The position numbers and the translations under genes were made by a program. Below are positions 32,861 to 44,534 of a stretch of 64,000 nucleotides of DNA, in pieces; the first letter of the stretch is position 1, and each line of letters begins with the position of its first letter. Source of the DNA: Rhizophagus irregularis (Eukaryota; Glomeromycota; Glomeromycetes; Glomerales; Glomeraceae); NCBI RefSeq assembly GCF_026210795.1, contig NC_089455.1:1426001-1490000 (forward strand). Reading direction: 5' to 3'. The notes beneath the pieces are model-generated. The model worked only from the letters and a program-made list of their open reading frames with translations, had not been told where the DNA came from and made no database searches.

Positions 32861-33145
32861 TAATTACATTATACCATTTATTTATTTATTTTTTTTTAAT
32901 TAATCAGAAAACCATAAAATTAATTTTTTTTATCCAATTTTCTATTTACGAAAAAAAAATTAACATTGTTTAAACTGAACTTTATAATGACAAAACCATT
33001 TTATTTTTTTTTGATATATCTTTTTTTTATCCAAAACAATAAAAAGTAAATAATTAAGTATGCATTTTGCAAATAAATAATACATTCCACGTCTTACTAA
33101 TAAATATTAAAAATAATAAAATATCCCAACTTATCCTTTATCAAG

Positions 33146-34240
33146 CTATCCTGGATGTAAGCTTTCTTCCTCTGTCTTCCTTTCCTGTAACCTGCTGCTA
33201 TTTTTATTACATTGAAGTCTGTCAAACATAAATTGTCTGAAATAAATGTCGCTAAGAGAATAAATGTGTGACACTGCTATGAATGTCAATTCTGCAGCAA
33301 ACTTTTTACTTCCAATATCTGCTTTAGACTTTGATAACATCAGACCTTGACTTTTGTAAATGGTTATTGCCCACACTAGATAGAGACGAACTTGTTGTCT
33401 TGAACATATTGTCCCAGACTTATTACCTTCCTAATTTGACAAAAACTGCTGCTAGAAGTAATGGTGGACCATGGACCTTGATTTTTGAACAGGATGTCAT
33501 TCACTAATCCACAGGTTTGCTGTGAGCATTACACGAGCTTCTTTTGCCAATAATAACTGAGGTTCAAATACCTTTGCCACATCTGAACTGGCTTTTTTGG
33601 CTTTGTTTCCGCCAGTATGAACTGCCATAATCTTGGCCACAGGTCACTTTAAATATCTGAGTTTCTTTATATTGATTTTTTTCAACATTGTTACATATTG
33701 TTAATAAGAATATGGCATCTGAAAATCTTTCCTGTTCCTGCTGATTTAGATTCTCTTCAAACTATGTACTGAGTATCTTCCAATTGTCAAGGCTGCTTTC
33801 CCCATCATGCATCCTTAGAAGTATGTCACAGAATTCTTTTTGTTCGTTTGAATTACCTGTTTGCCTTAGAATTACATCAAGCTTGAATACTTCTCTTATA
33901 TGTTTATATGCAGCTATACCTTTATTGGAATTTCCATCAGCACTTGTGTTCTTGGAGAATATAGGAACATCAAGTACTGGCAGTAATCGACAAAATTGCC
34001 AAGTAATATGATGTGGCAAGAAACTATGGATTCTGCCATGGAACAAACTATCAGTTTTCAGGGCAAAGTTCTCTTCTGAAATTTGCCTGAAAATACTAAC
34101 AAGCTTTGGGTCCCTGTAGCTAAACTTGAGCATTTCAATGTCATTCAACCTTTCCACCCTTGACAAGGAGCTAGCCAGTATTCTTGATTCAGATTCAAGT
34201 CTTGTGATCCACTACTCACCATGTTAATGCTGGCAACCAT
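33146..34240 (-). pseudogene. PIF1-like helicase relic (Helitron-type)
   Basis: Pieces of an SF1B helicase C-terminal half, in order on the minus strand: LNDIEMLKFSYRDPK.. and DILLRMHDGESSLDNWKIL (34166-33762), HTGGNKAKKASSDVAK .. ARVMLTANLW (~33630-33520), and the motif WAITIYKSQGLMLSK .. IYFRQFMFDRLQ (33376-33200). The last is the conserved motif VI region of PIF1 helicases, in which KSQG is diagnostic. In-frame stops and frame changes separate them. Opposite strand to the Helitron Rep piece, so it comes from a second element or an inverted rearrangement. Confidence 0.7.
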
Positions 34241-34344
34241 AATGCTAACAAATCTGACAATCTTGCTAATGATCATGCTCAATCTAGTAATAACCATGGC
34301 TAATGTTTGCAAGTATATTACTGGATATTGCATATTGAATCACT

Positions 34345-35760
34345 ATGCAACCTGTACAATTCTCTGCTCCTTCTTCCTGCCCTACTAAATATCTCTTGGC
34401 CGCCTGTTACTCCTTCTGTGCCTACTATTCCAGTTTCAACCCTTTTTCCAACCGCTCCTTCATTTGCTCCTATTCCTTCTTGCAAGATGAACTTAGTGCT
34501 GTTATTAATAATCACTCAAGCAGTATTCAAAAATTTTTGGTTCCCTTAATGGTGTCTCTTCAGGTAAAGCTAATTCAGCTTCCCATTAGTTTCATTTTCT
34601 TCCTCTTTTCCCCGTTCACTTATATCATTGTGCTTTAATGGTGAACAATAATTTTAATTATGATACCTTTGTGCGAAATCCCCCTAACCCTACTAATGTT
34701 AATGAATTTTCTTTACAAGAATCTTTATTTTCTTCTTCTAATAATAACTCCCTTATTCCTAATTCATTCAATATCTCCTCTTTTAATGTTAATGGCCTTA
34801 AAATGTATAGTCAAAATAAAATTGAACAAATCTCCTTTTTTTCCCTTAAATACACATTTACATGTTTCTAATTATACTATCTTTTTTTCTGATTTGGATG
34901 CTTCTTGAGACACCCACTCTACTGGTGGTGTTTACTAATTCTTATGCTCCACATGTACAAAATTTTAAATCCCACTCTTCTTGTTTACTTTCTATTGACC
35001 TTTATTTTAAAGGCAATGTGAAATTACACTTACTTCTGATGCTTATACAAACTTTGATCCTTACCAAACAAGCTGGTTTATACCATGTTATTTGTAGTAA
35101 CTTCAATATGCATCTTGATAAATTTTATCCTATTTTTTTCAACCAACCACAAATGTGTTCATCGTTTGTTTAACTACCTTTTATCACATGGTTATAAAGA
35201 TTATATTCCTGTTAAACCTTTCTGACTCTTTAGGAACTTTTCGTCATGATGACCAAATTACTCATATCGATTATGTATGGTCTTGCCCTATCCTTAAAGG
35301 ACTTGCTCATATTTCTGACTACAATCCAATTTCCATTATGATAAGTCATTGCTCACCACCTCTACAAAACTTACCCATGCCCGTCAGCTCAAGCGCCATA
35401 CCCATCGAGTTTTCAAATTTGACTTAATTGCCACTAAAATGGATTCTCTATGTGATGTTCTTCCCTTTCATGGCACATCAATCAGATGTGTGAATATCTT
35501 CAATTACATATTCTCAAGGCCGCCATTGCTACACCTTTTATTACTGTTGGCAATAATTATACTCTGAAAGTTCCTAAGGATTTGGAAATCTTATCTTACT
35601 CCGCTTCTCATGACACAAGTGTAAAACCCATCTTATTCGACTTCAAAATATTCTTCAACTTTATAAGAAAGTCCTTTCTTCTCCCCCTGTTTTACCCAAC
35701 TCTCATGTCATGTCAACAAGATGATTTCAATTCCTTGTTAAAGACATTAACTGATTAGAA
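34345..35760 (+). pseudogene. Non-LTR retrotransposon (LINE) endonuclease fragment
   Basis: The APE-type endonuclease opens at ISSFNVNGLKMYSQNKIEQI (~34770-34830) and continues with FSDLDAS, DFN-like SNFNMHLDKFYP (~35095-35130), DSLGTFRHDDQITHIDYVW (~35230-35280) and an RQLKRHTHRVFKFD stretch. The gene shifts frame repeatedly and stops before any reverse transcriptase. Endonucleases of this kind nick the target for target-primed reverse transcription. Truncated at both ends; upstream frame 34345-34560 may be ORF1 tail. Confidence 0.65.
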
Positions 35761-36226
35761 ATTGGACCTGTCTAAAAAAATTTCAACCCAACCCATCAAC
35801 CCACCTGCTACCCACCTATAATTTATATAAAAATTACTATTTATTTTAAAACTTGTAAAACATTTATATTATATATTGATTTCTCTTTTTTTTTTTAACT
35901 TCCCGGCAATTCTTTCCTTAATATTACTTTCTTATTACGCTCTCTCTGAACTATAATATTATCTTTTAACAATATAAACTATTTCTTTTATTTATTTTAT
36001 TTTATTCCACCAAGAGTAGTAAATCCTATCTAGTACAAATAATAGCTATCATATATCGAAATACATTCCAACTAAAAACCGTGTCTAGAATAGGAAATTC
36101 ATCCAGCACTGGAAACTAAATTCCCATACCGGGAAACTCTTTCTCCTTTTCATTTTTACGAAAATTTCTGCAAAAATTATATTTAAATTTTTTCACTTTA
36201 TTTAAAATTTTTTACATAAAATAAAA

Positions 36227-38174
36227 ATGTCGAACATGGGAGACTCAGTTGGAACTCTATCTGAAGAAGACTTTTTAAAGTTTATTTCAGCAGAAGAAGA
36301 GTTGTTTTTATCTTATACAACTTTTCAGCTTGGACAGTTTGTTGAAAACGGCTTCCTAAAAACACTATTTGATAAAAATCCACAACAACTGATGGATAAA
36401 GTACAGCTTTTAGTAGATATGTTTGGCGAGTCAGCCAACCCGAACAACTTTACTCTACAAGTGGCGGCGACAAATATACAACCTTCCAACTTTTCACTAA
36501 TATTTTCTATAGCTCTTTATGCTTCGTCCAGATCATGGGATTATTTTGCTACCCGCGCCTATACAAGATTTGGTGATATGGGTGACTCAGAGTCGGAATG
36601 TCCCTCCGCTAATGACGATACACCAAAACCAGTACATGTTACACCTAGGGATGCCAACGGTCAGTTCGGTTCAGTTTTGGTTTTAAAACCGTGGTTTTCA
36701 GCTGACCGCAAAACTGACCAATAAAATCGAATTGCAAAACCGATCGCAAAATTACTGTAAAATTGAATGAACCAATGTTAGAAAGTGTTAATTATAATTT
36801 TATTTGATAATATTCCTTAAAATTATAATTTTTTTTACGATAATAATGTCAATTTTGCGATTTTTTTCAGCGGAATGAAAAATCACATGATCGACGCGTA
36901 AAAATTTTCTTATTATTTCAAAAATAAGAATACTATATATATAAATAAACACTAAAATCATAATTTTTAATAGTATTCTCAATATAATAAACATTCTTTT
37001 CTTTTGGAATATATGATTAACTGATCAGTTTTTTTGTCAGTTTTTTTATACATAAAACTGATGGTTAACCAGTCGGTCTTGGACTAAAACTAAACCGTAA
37101 CCAAACTGATAAAAACTGGTTATAATCGGTTATAACCGAACTTTTGGCATCCCTAGTTACACCCCAATACTGCCTGATGTGGAAATGACCCCTGTTGATC
37201 AAACTGTGGCACCTGAAACTTCCCGAAAGAAAGATAAACAAAGGCGCGTGTTGCAGGAGATAAACAAGTTATACACCAATCATTTACGGCAAATCCTGAT
37301 GCTCAAACATCAGATTAACAACCCCTATTTTTGGGGGCAAAAACCACCGCACCTGGGGTCACGCATATACTGACAAAATACAAAGAAAGCAATGATGAGC
37401 AAGAGCAAGTCAGAGACATTATTGTATACGATATTCCGTATATCTGGGACGTTGAGAAAATCTTAGGAGAGAAGTTGTCATTAAAACGGCAACATAAATA
37501 CCAAACTCTTCAAGTCAAAATAGTTTTGAACTCATTTACTACCCTTCCCCAATTTAACAAGTTCTGGATGATTGACCTGGCAGGTATACCTGTGAGATGG
37601 TTCCCTGCAAGTTGGACTTTACAAGAAAGAAAACAACGTGAAAAGTTCCAAGCTGTTATTCATGATATTCCGGAAGAAATGATGATGGCTACCTTGTGGA
37701 ATGACCATAAACCTTCTATATTTTAACAGTTTAACAGCGTGCGGTGCTAGCGCATTTAAAATAATACAAACAAGTAAAGGTAAAAGAAAGCTTGTAGGAT
37801 ATTTCGAGAATTGGGAGGCCACACTCAAGGCCTTAGGAACTCCTCAAGTTTACCTGGAGAATCACCAGGAGTTGCGATAGTGTCGACACTCTTTACCTAC
37901 CTTGAAGAAAGCACTAACCAAACAAAAGGCAAAGAATGTTCCTGACAAGAAGCCTGGGAAATCCGTGCAACAGTCTGGTAATGTTAACCTTAAGAAGAAG
38001 GACCAGAAATCCTCGACCAGTGCTAAGAAGCAAGCCAAATCTACTAAAGACTCGTTGAAGGATCCCAAATCCCAGAAGTTGAAGTCCAATAAGAAGTCCA
38101 GGGATAAAGGAGGTAATAAGGATAACACGGAGGTTTTAGCAGAAATTTTATCCTTACTGCGAAAATTAGTCTAA
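36227..38174 (+). pseudogene. Retroelement ORF1 protein, copy 1
   Basis: From ATG 36227 (MSNMGDSVGTLSEEDFLKF). Parts shared by all copies: a helical N-domain ending ATNIQPSNFSLIFSIALYAS, a PVDQTV..SRKKDK linker, a globular core DIIVYDIPYIW .. LKRQHKYQTLQVKI .. IPVRWFPASWTLQERKQREK, a Lys-rich linker and the C-terminal VLAEILSLLRKLV. The core spacing suggests an RRM-like fold as in LINE ORF1 proteins (inference). Damage: MITE at 36646-37155, a frame change just after it, deletion near 37460, frameshift at ~37725, TAG at ~37880. Confidence 0.7.
36646..37155. mobile_element. 510 bp hAT-like MITE
   Basis: Ends TAGGGATGCCAA / TTGGCATCCCTA with an exact 8-bp duplication GTTACACC (36638-36645, 37156-37163), the hAT length. 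The interior has paired GTCAGTTCGGTTC / GAACCGAACT-type motifs and no open frame of note. It split the ORF1 gene of copy 1 and so is younger than that insertion. Confidence 0.9.
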
Positions 38175-38748
38175 GTATGCCCTCGGTTAACACTGGGTGG
38201 TTTGTCTTTCCTTTTTTTCTTAAAGATTTAGTAGTTATAAGAATAATAGATTTTATTTCAGAATAGCAGATAGGCAGAATTAATATTTTTTTTTTTTGAT
38301 TGGGAACTCTCGCTAAATTAGTGTTTGAGTGTCTTTTGTTCTGCGGCTAAGCCTGCGTTCCTTGTGGAGCAAGGCTGGGCTACCCCTTCGATTCATTCGA
38401 GAGGTTGGGTTAATCCTTAGTTTGGAATAAGGATCTTACTTTGTTTGTATCTGTTCCTATTTATGGTGCGACCCCAGTACCAGTCTTTATAATAAAAATA
38501 AAATAAAAATAAAATAAATTCCCATACCACCAGACCTCACCCTTTGATAAAGAGAAAGGCTTGACCTAGGTGAAACTTCGCCACCTAGACAAACCCATAC
38601 GAACTGGGTAAAAATAAGGAAGAACCGAGGCAAGCCCCCTCTAAAGCCAAGGGCTTATAGAGTAGAATAAAAAGTAAAAAAAATTCTGCTGCTAAAAATG
38701 TGCTATATTCTAATTAGAAAAATAACTATAACTAGATAGGAATTTAAA

Positions 38749-40062
38749 CTAATTTAATTTACGTAATAGGTCCAAAACTTCTGCTAAAATCTCTTTGTTA
38801 ACTATATTACGCCCCTTACTCTTTGAGGATTTCTTTGCCTTCTTCTGAGAATTCAGGTTCTTCAACTAGTTATCATCTTTAGCAGTCTTGGTCGAGGACT
38901 TCTTATCCTTCTTTTTAGACTGATTACTATTTGAACTTTGTCCAGAAATAGCCTACGAGTTTCCTCTTTCCTTTGCTTGTTTGTATAATTTTAAAGGCGC
39001 TAGCACTGCATATCTGTAAAAATAATTGTGGTTTACGGTCACTCCACTAGGTAGCCATTGTCATTTCTTCCGGAATGTCATGAATGACAGCTTGGAACTT
39101 TTCACGTTGTTTTCTTTCTCGTAAAGTCCAACTTGCAGGGAACCATCTCACTGGTATACCTTCCAGGTCAGTTATCCAAAACTTGTTAAATTGGAGAAGG
39201 GTAAATGAGTTCAAAACTATTTTGACTCTAAGAGTCTGATATTTGTGCTGCCGTTTTACTGACAACTTGATAGTATGACCCATAACATTAATTCTCCTAA
39301 GATTTTCTCAACGTCCCAGGTATATGGAATATCATATACAATAATGTCTCTGACTTGCTCTCGCTGGTCATCGGCTTCTTTGTATCCTGTCAGTATTTGA
39401 GTAGCCTCGGGTACGGATGAATTCTTCCCCTTACAGGGTTTTTTGGCTGATGTTTGTGCACCAGGATTTGCTGTTGTTGATTGGTTTTTGACTTGTTTAT
39501 CATCTGTAACACGCGCCTTTTATTTATCTTTCTTCCGGGAAGTTTTGGGTGTCACAGTTTGATCGATAGGGGTCATTTCCACATCGGGCAGTATTGGAGG
39601 CGTTTCAAGTACTGGATTTGGTGTAGTTTTCATATTTGAAGAGCTAGTAGATGTAAACAATTCGTCATCAGCGGAAAGATATTCCAATTCTGTGTCATCA
39701 CCCATATCACCATATAGAGTATAGGCGCAGGTAGCAAATTTATCCCACTACTTGGACGAAGCGTAAAGTGCTATAGAAAATATTAGTGAAAGGGTGGTAG
39801 GTTGTATATTCGTCACCTGCGCCTGTATAGAAAAGTTATTTGGGTTGGCACTTTCGCCAAACGTCTCTACTAAGAACTTTGAGCCTTTCATTCCATGCAC
39901 CGCGGGACTCTTATCAAATAAAGTTTTAAGGAAACCATTTTCTACAAACAAACTGAGTTCTGCAGTAACTTCGTGTAAATATTGGTATCCATTATACGAG
40001 ATGAACTTTAAAAAGTCTTCTGCACAATTCTTATTTCTAACTAAATCTCTTATGTTTGACAT
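38749..40062 (-). pseudogene. Retroelement ORF1 protein, copy 2
   Basis: From ATG 40062 (MSNIRDLVRNKNCAEDFL) to stop 38749 (VLDLLRKLN). Keeps the N-domain, PIDQTVTPKTSRKKDK linker and parts of the core, but has several in-frame stops, frame changes around 39280 and a deletion of the region between the RKL.YFE segment and the Lys-rich linker. Closest in its N-terminus to copy 1. Confidence 0.7.
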
Positions 40063-40199
40063 TTTTATTTTATGTAAAAAATTTTAAATAAAGTGAAAAA
40101 ATTTAAAAAAAAATTTTTGCAGAATTTTTCGTAAAAATGAAAAGGAGAAAGAGTTTTTTATATAATTTAATAAATATTCATCATTTTATCAATTTATTA

Positions 40200-40466
40200 T
40201 AACTGATTGCAAAATTGTAAGACCACCCTATGATTTTTTAATTTGAAAATTTGATATTTTGAAATTTTTAGAAACCAGTAAAAAATCAAGTTAAAAACCT
40301 GTTTATTCAACTCCTTAAATAAAAATAGAAATATATCATATGATTCAATATAAATAAATTACTTAGGTATTTAAACTTGCTTTTTTACTAATTCTTAAAA
40401 AAATTCAAAATATCATATTTTCAAATTGAAAATCATAAGGTGGTCTTACAATTTTGCAATCATCTG
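40200..40466. mobile_element. TA-flanked MITE (CAGCTGATTGC family), copy 2
   Basis: 267 bp, with TGATTGCAAAATTGTAAGAC at the left and its complement at the right, TA at 40198-40199 and 40467-40468. Slightly shorter than copies 1 and 3 through a central deletion. Confidence 0.75.
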
Positions 40467-41273
40467 TAATAATTAATACTAAATGGGAACTTTTAAATGA
40501 TTTACATTGATCAATAAAAAAATTTAATCAACAACAGGTGACTAAACAGGTGACCTGACAGATATTCTACCAGGTTGACGCAAAGTCTTCTTAAGATAAC
40601 TCCATTCATGCACATTTGGATAATAGGAATAATAACCTTGAAACTGATATTTCTTCTTTTATAAATTCAGCCCTCTCTCATACATGTCGTCGTATCACTT
40701 TGGATAGAGTTTTTATTTACCATCCAACTCATCCTCATTTATTGACAGATCCAAAAGATATTGATGATGCCGTTGTCAACCACCAATAAAAATGTATCAT
40801 TAACGCAACAAGGCGGACATCTCCATATTATCATGATATTGCCGATCATTTTGCCGATCACTTGTCCAATATTATCACATAAAAAATACTGTTGAATTAA
40901 TTTTTTCACAAATTCTACATAATAATGTATAAAATTTCGATTTTATTTACTTTATTTTATTTATTGTTAATAAATTAGTTCTTAAAATGATTCATAAAGA
41001 TTTTGTCAAATATCAGACATATATTAATTTTACAATAATTGTAAACATTTATTTAATGATAACTTTCGGGTTATCAAAAATTATTTAGGTTTATTTTAGT
41101 CACTAATTCTTGAATACCTAAATAGCATACTGTGAAAGTTTCAAGTTTGGCCTGAAGTTCTGTGGCTTGGCCCGAAGCTTCAAAGTCAAATTAGCAGATG
41201 ATCAGCATATATATATAAAACAATTAAATATTATTCTTAAAACATTTATAGCTTGAGATAAGGTTTCAAAGTT

Positions 41274-43196
41274 TATTTTATTTATTTTATGTGAAGCAGG
41301 GAGAGATTATACAAAGGCATGACTAGAATATAGTACCACCTAACTAAGTCTACCATCGACAAACAGAGGAGCTGAATACAGACCCGAACTTCTTGAGAAA
41401 AAAGACCTGAACCACTACCCCGTCCAATAAAAGTCCAGGCAGACACACTGGGGAAAAATAAAAAAAAAGTGGAGAGGACAAGTCCCCTTTCCAAGAAATT
41501 TGTGGTGCGAACACATAAATATTTTCTATCCTAAAAACAATACAATTCTGAAATTCGTAAAACCGCTAATAAAAGCATAAGCTAAACTAGTTTCTGTAAT
41601 AAAGTTAAAATTTCTGCTAAAACCGCCTTGTTATCTTTATTGTTACCCTTTTTCTTCGAGGAATTCTTTGCCTTCTTCTGAGTATTCAGGTGTTTCTTCT
41701 TCTGGTTATTGTTTTTAGAGAATTCTTTCGAGGATGAAGGTTTATCCTTCTTCTTAGGCTGATTACTTTCCAAATTCTTATCAGACTTACCTGATTTTTT
41801 CGGATTCAGTGTATTTTTAGCCTTCGGTTTGTTTTGTGCTTTCTTCAAGGTAGGAATGGAGTGTCGACACCATTTCAACTCCTTACCATCAGGTACAAAA
41901 AACTGTGGCGTATCTAAGGCCCTTAGTGTGGTCTCCCAATTCTCGAAATAGGCCACAAGTTTCCTCCTTCCTTTGCTTGTTTGAATAACTTTAAATGAGC
42001 TAGCACCGCACTTCATTAAAAATTCACATGGTTTATGGTCCATCCACAAGGTAGCCATCGTCATATCCTCCGGAATGTCATGAATAACGGCTTGGAACTT
42101 TTCACGTTGCTTTCTTTCTTGTAAAGTCCAACTTGCAGGGAACCATTTAACGGGTATACCTCCCAGGTCTGTCGTCCAATATTTGTTAAACTGGGGAAAA
42201 GCAAATGAGGAAAGAGCTATTTTGACTTGAAGAGTCTGATACTTATGTTGCCGTTTAACGGAACATTTAATAGCGTTCCCCAAAATTTTAACTCTGCTAT
42301 TATTTTCTGCAGGTTCCAGGTATACAGGATATCGTAAACTATTATATCTCGGATTCGCTCTTGCTCCTCTCCGACAGCTTCGTATCCTGTCAGTATCTGC
42401 GTAGCCTCCAGTTCGGATGATTTCTTTCCCTTTTGGGAATTTTTGGCTGATGTTTTCACATCAGGTTTTGCCTTTGTTAATTGGTTCGCGACTTGTTTAT
42501 CATCTGTAACACGCGCCTTTTGTTTATCTTTTTTCCGGGAGTTTTTGGGGATTACAGTCTGATCAACAGGGGTCATTACTATATCAGGCATTGATGGAAG
42601 CTTGATAGGTACTGGATCTGGTGGTTTTTGGAATCCTTGGCGTAAAAGATCATCTTCATCAAGCGGCAGATGTGATGCATCTATCAGATAATCTTCAGTG
42701 TTCTGAGAATCATCATCATCGTCATCATCATCATCACCCATATCGCCAAAATTGCAAAGGAATTGGTGTGAAAAATTATCCCAAGACCTGGACGCAGCAT
42801 ATAGCGCTATAGAAAATATTAGCGAAAGAGTGGTGGGTTGTATATTTGTAGCTTGAGCTTGTGAAGTGAAGTTCGCAGGGGTTGGCTGTTTTGCCAAACT
42901 TCTGTATCAGTAACTGGGCTTTATCCTTAGGTACTGAGGGGTTTTTTTCAAATAAGTCCTTGAGGAAACCGTCCTGTACAAAAGAACTTAAGTGGTGTGT
43001 AAAAGTTTGAAAATAAATTTTGTTAAACTTAGAAACGAAGTCTAAAGCTTCTTCGTTTGTTGTTCGGCTCTTATCCATAGACATTTTTTTTTATATATTT
43101 ATGTAATAAAGTTTAATAAAGGGGATTATTTTTTTATAAAAAATTATTACGCAGAAATTTTCGTAAAAAATGTATTCAGAGAAAGAGTTTTTTACC
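41274..43196 (-). mobile_element. ORF1-only retroelement copy 3, full length with TSD
   Basis: Flanked by the 16-bp direct repeat ATAAGGTTTCAAAGTT (41258-41273, 43197-43212). The A-rich tail is at the low-coordinate end (TATTTTATTTATTTTAT), the 5' end AAAAAACTCTTTCTC at ~43193. It contains one ORF1 gene and nothing else. Inserted in a MULE-type MITE. Confidence 0.8.
41582..43084 (-). pseudogene. Retroelement ORF1 protein, copy 3
   Basis: Nearly intact: from ATG 43084 (MSMDKSRTTNEEALDF) to stop 41582 (VLAEILTLLQKLV), broken by only two one-base frameshifts, near 42890 and 42285. N-domain, acidic DDDDDDDDD run, VDQTVIPKNSRKKDK linker, globular core with IPVKWFPASWTLQERK, CRHS segment and a long Lys/Asn-rich basic tail likely to bind RNA. 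Roughly 495 codons when followed across the shifts. Very close to copy 4. Confidence 0.75.
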
Positions 43197-43548
43197 ATAA
43201 GGTTTCAAAGTTAATGTGATATCACATTTATTAGTATCGGCAAATGATCAACATGTGATATAAGGTATGTCCACCCTGTTCATTAACGCGTACTTTATTT
43301 ACCAAAATTACAAATATCACACTTTGTCATACAATAGCATGTAAATATCACGTCTTATAAATAAATATATCACATGTCACCATATTATGTAATATACTAT
43401 TTAACCTTAAGAGTTTATACTTTCTTGATGAAGAAAAAATTTTTTCTCTGACACTTTCATTTTCATTTTACATTTAATATCTTGTAATACTGAATTGTTT
43501 CCTTATTAAATAAAATACACAACAATACTACCCTTTAGCTGTAATAAT

Positions 43549-44534
43549 ATGGAAGAAATGATTCAAAATACTGCTAAGTTTGAGTCTTTGTTAGCATATG
43601 ATAGTTCAAAAGACTTTTCTAATACTAAAAGGTAAATTGGCTTATTTCATGCAATTTTTATTTATTTTTTTTTAGGAGTGGCTTTGCCACTTTGAACATT
43701 CACTTGGACTTTAATGTTGCAAGGTAGGTGGCATTTCATTTCCTTTTCATTTGTTTTTTGTTCTTCTTTTTTTAGGAATGGCTAAATGACTCTGAAAATC
43801 GATCTAGTCCAGTTTCACGATTAAAGGTGTTCTTTATATTTTGTTTTTACTAACTTTTTTTTATTCTTTTCTTTATGTTTGCGATTTCATTTTTTTTCAC
43901 TCCATCTCTTTGCCCTATTTCTTTTATTTCTTTCTTTCACCCATTTCATTCCTTTCCTATGCTCTTTTCATTTCTCCCAGTTTTACAATCAAAGGTATAT
44001 TTTTTTTATTTTGCTTTTGGTTTCTTCTTTTGTTCTTTATATTTTGTTTTTACTAACTTACTTTACTTTATCCTTTTTTTTATGTGTTTGTCATTTCATC
44101 TTTGCTCCATTTTCTTCGTTCTTCCACTGTTCCTTTTTGCCCCATTTCCTTTATCATTTCTTTCATTCTTCTACTGTTTCTTTTTGCTCCATTTCCTTCA
44201 TTCCATTTCTTTTGCTCTGATCTTTTTGCTTTGTTCTTTTCACTCTATTTCTTTCAACTCCATTTCTTTCAATACATTCTTTTCATTCTGTTTTTTCATT
44301 ATATCTGTTTTTTCACCCTATTTCATTTTCATTTTCATCCCTTTTATTTTTTTAATTCTTTTCTTTACTTTCTTTTCCTTTCATTCCTCACTATTATTTC
44401 TCATTAGTTTTCTTATTTCTTATTGTTTTGTTTTATTATTTCCTATCTCATCATCCATGATTTTTCTCACCATTGTAAATTTTATGTTCTTTTCACAGGC
44501 TGCAAATGAATCCTATATAAAAAATGTCATTTAG
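43549..44534 (+). CDS. Small four-exon gene, unrecognised
   Basis: Exon 1 from ATG 43549 (MEEMIQNTAKFESLLAYD, 83 nt), exon 2 43676-43723, exon 3 43776-43826 (EWLNDSENRSSPVSRLK), exon 4 44499-44534 (AANESYIKNVI, stop). All sites are good (AG|GTAAAT, TTTTTTAG|GA, CACAG|GC). Exons 2 and 3 look duplicated, both opening as EWL in one frame. Exons 3 and 4 join in phase, but exon 1 enters exon 3 in the wrong phase, so either a further exon exists or the gene is broken. No family recognised. The last intron is a 672 nt pyrimidine tract. Confidence 0.4.
43827..44498 (+). other. ~670 nt polypyrimidine-rich intron
   Basis: Almost all T and C on the plus strand, with few purines, made of diverged TTTCATTCC / TTTCTTTTGCTC units. 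It begins GTGTTC and ends TTTCACAG. Such strand-asymmetric tracts can form triplex DNA (established in general; not shown here). Long open frames in it are an artefact of composition. Confidence 0.6.

Larger units (their letters stand above)
36131..38514 (+). mobile_element. ORF1-only retroelement copy 1, full length with TSD
   Basis: Flanked by the 14-bp direct repeat TAAATTCCCATACC (36117-36130, 38515-38528). The 5' end starts GGGAAACTCTTTCTCC and the 3' end is an A-rich tail of AATAAAAATAAA type (38488-38514), the hallmark of target-primed reverse transcription. It contains one ORF1-like gene (36227-38174, decayed) and no reverse transcriptase, and is further split by a hAT-like MITE. It therefore depended on another element for mobility. 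Confidence 0.8.
35986..40159 (-). mobile_element. ORF1-only retroelement copy 2, interrupted
   Basis: Minus-strand element whose 5' end (AAAAAACTCTTTCTCC) lies at ~40159 and whose A-rich tail appears as TTTATTTATTTTATTTTATT at ~35990-36008. It is cut into two by copy 1, which inserted at 36131-38514 in its 3' UTR. Coding remnant at 38749-40062. No target duplication could be fixed for this copy. Confidence 0.6.
40807..43280. mobile_element. MULE-type MITE hosting retroelement copy 3
   Basis: Inverted ends AACAAGGCGGACATC / GTATGTCCACCCTGTT and a 9-bp duplication CATTAACGC (40798-40806, 43281-43289), the Mutator length. Without copy 3 (41274-43196 plus its 16-bp duplication) the MITE is ~535 bp. 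Related to 52502-53124 in its GGACAT termini and GATCATTTGCCGATCA motifs. Confidence 0.75.

Noticed and set aside
34318-34515. Gly/Glu-rich minus-strand frame
   Set aside because: Overlaps the LINE fragment on the other strand; no family match.
43841-44534. Several Phe/Leu/Ser-rich open frames resembling membrane proteins
   Set aside because: Pyrimidine-only composition makes stops rare; they lie in an intron with good splice sites.
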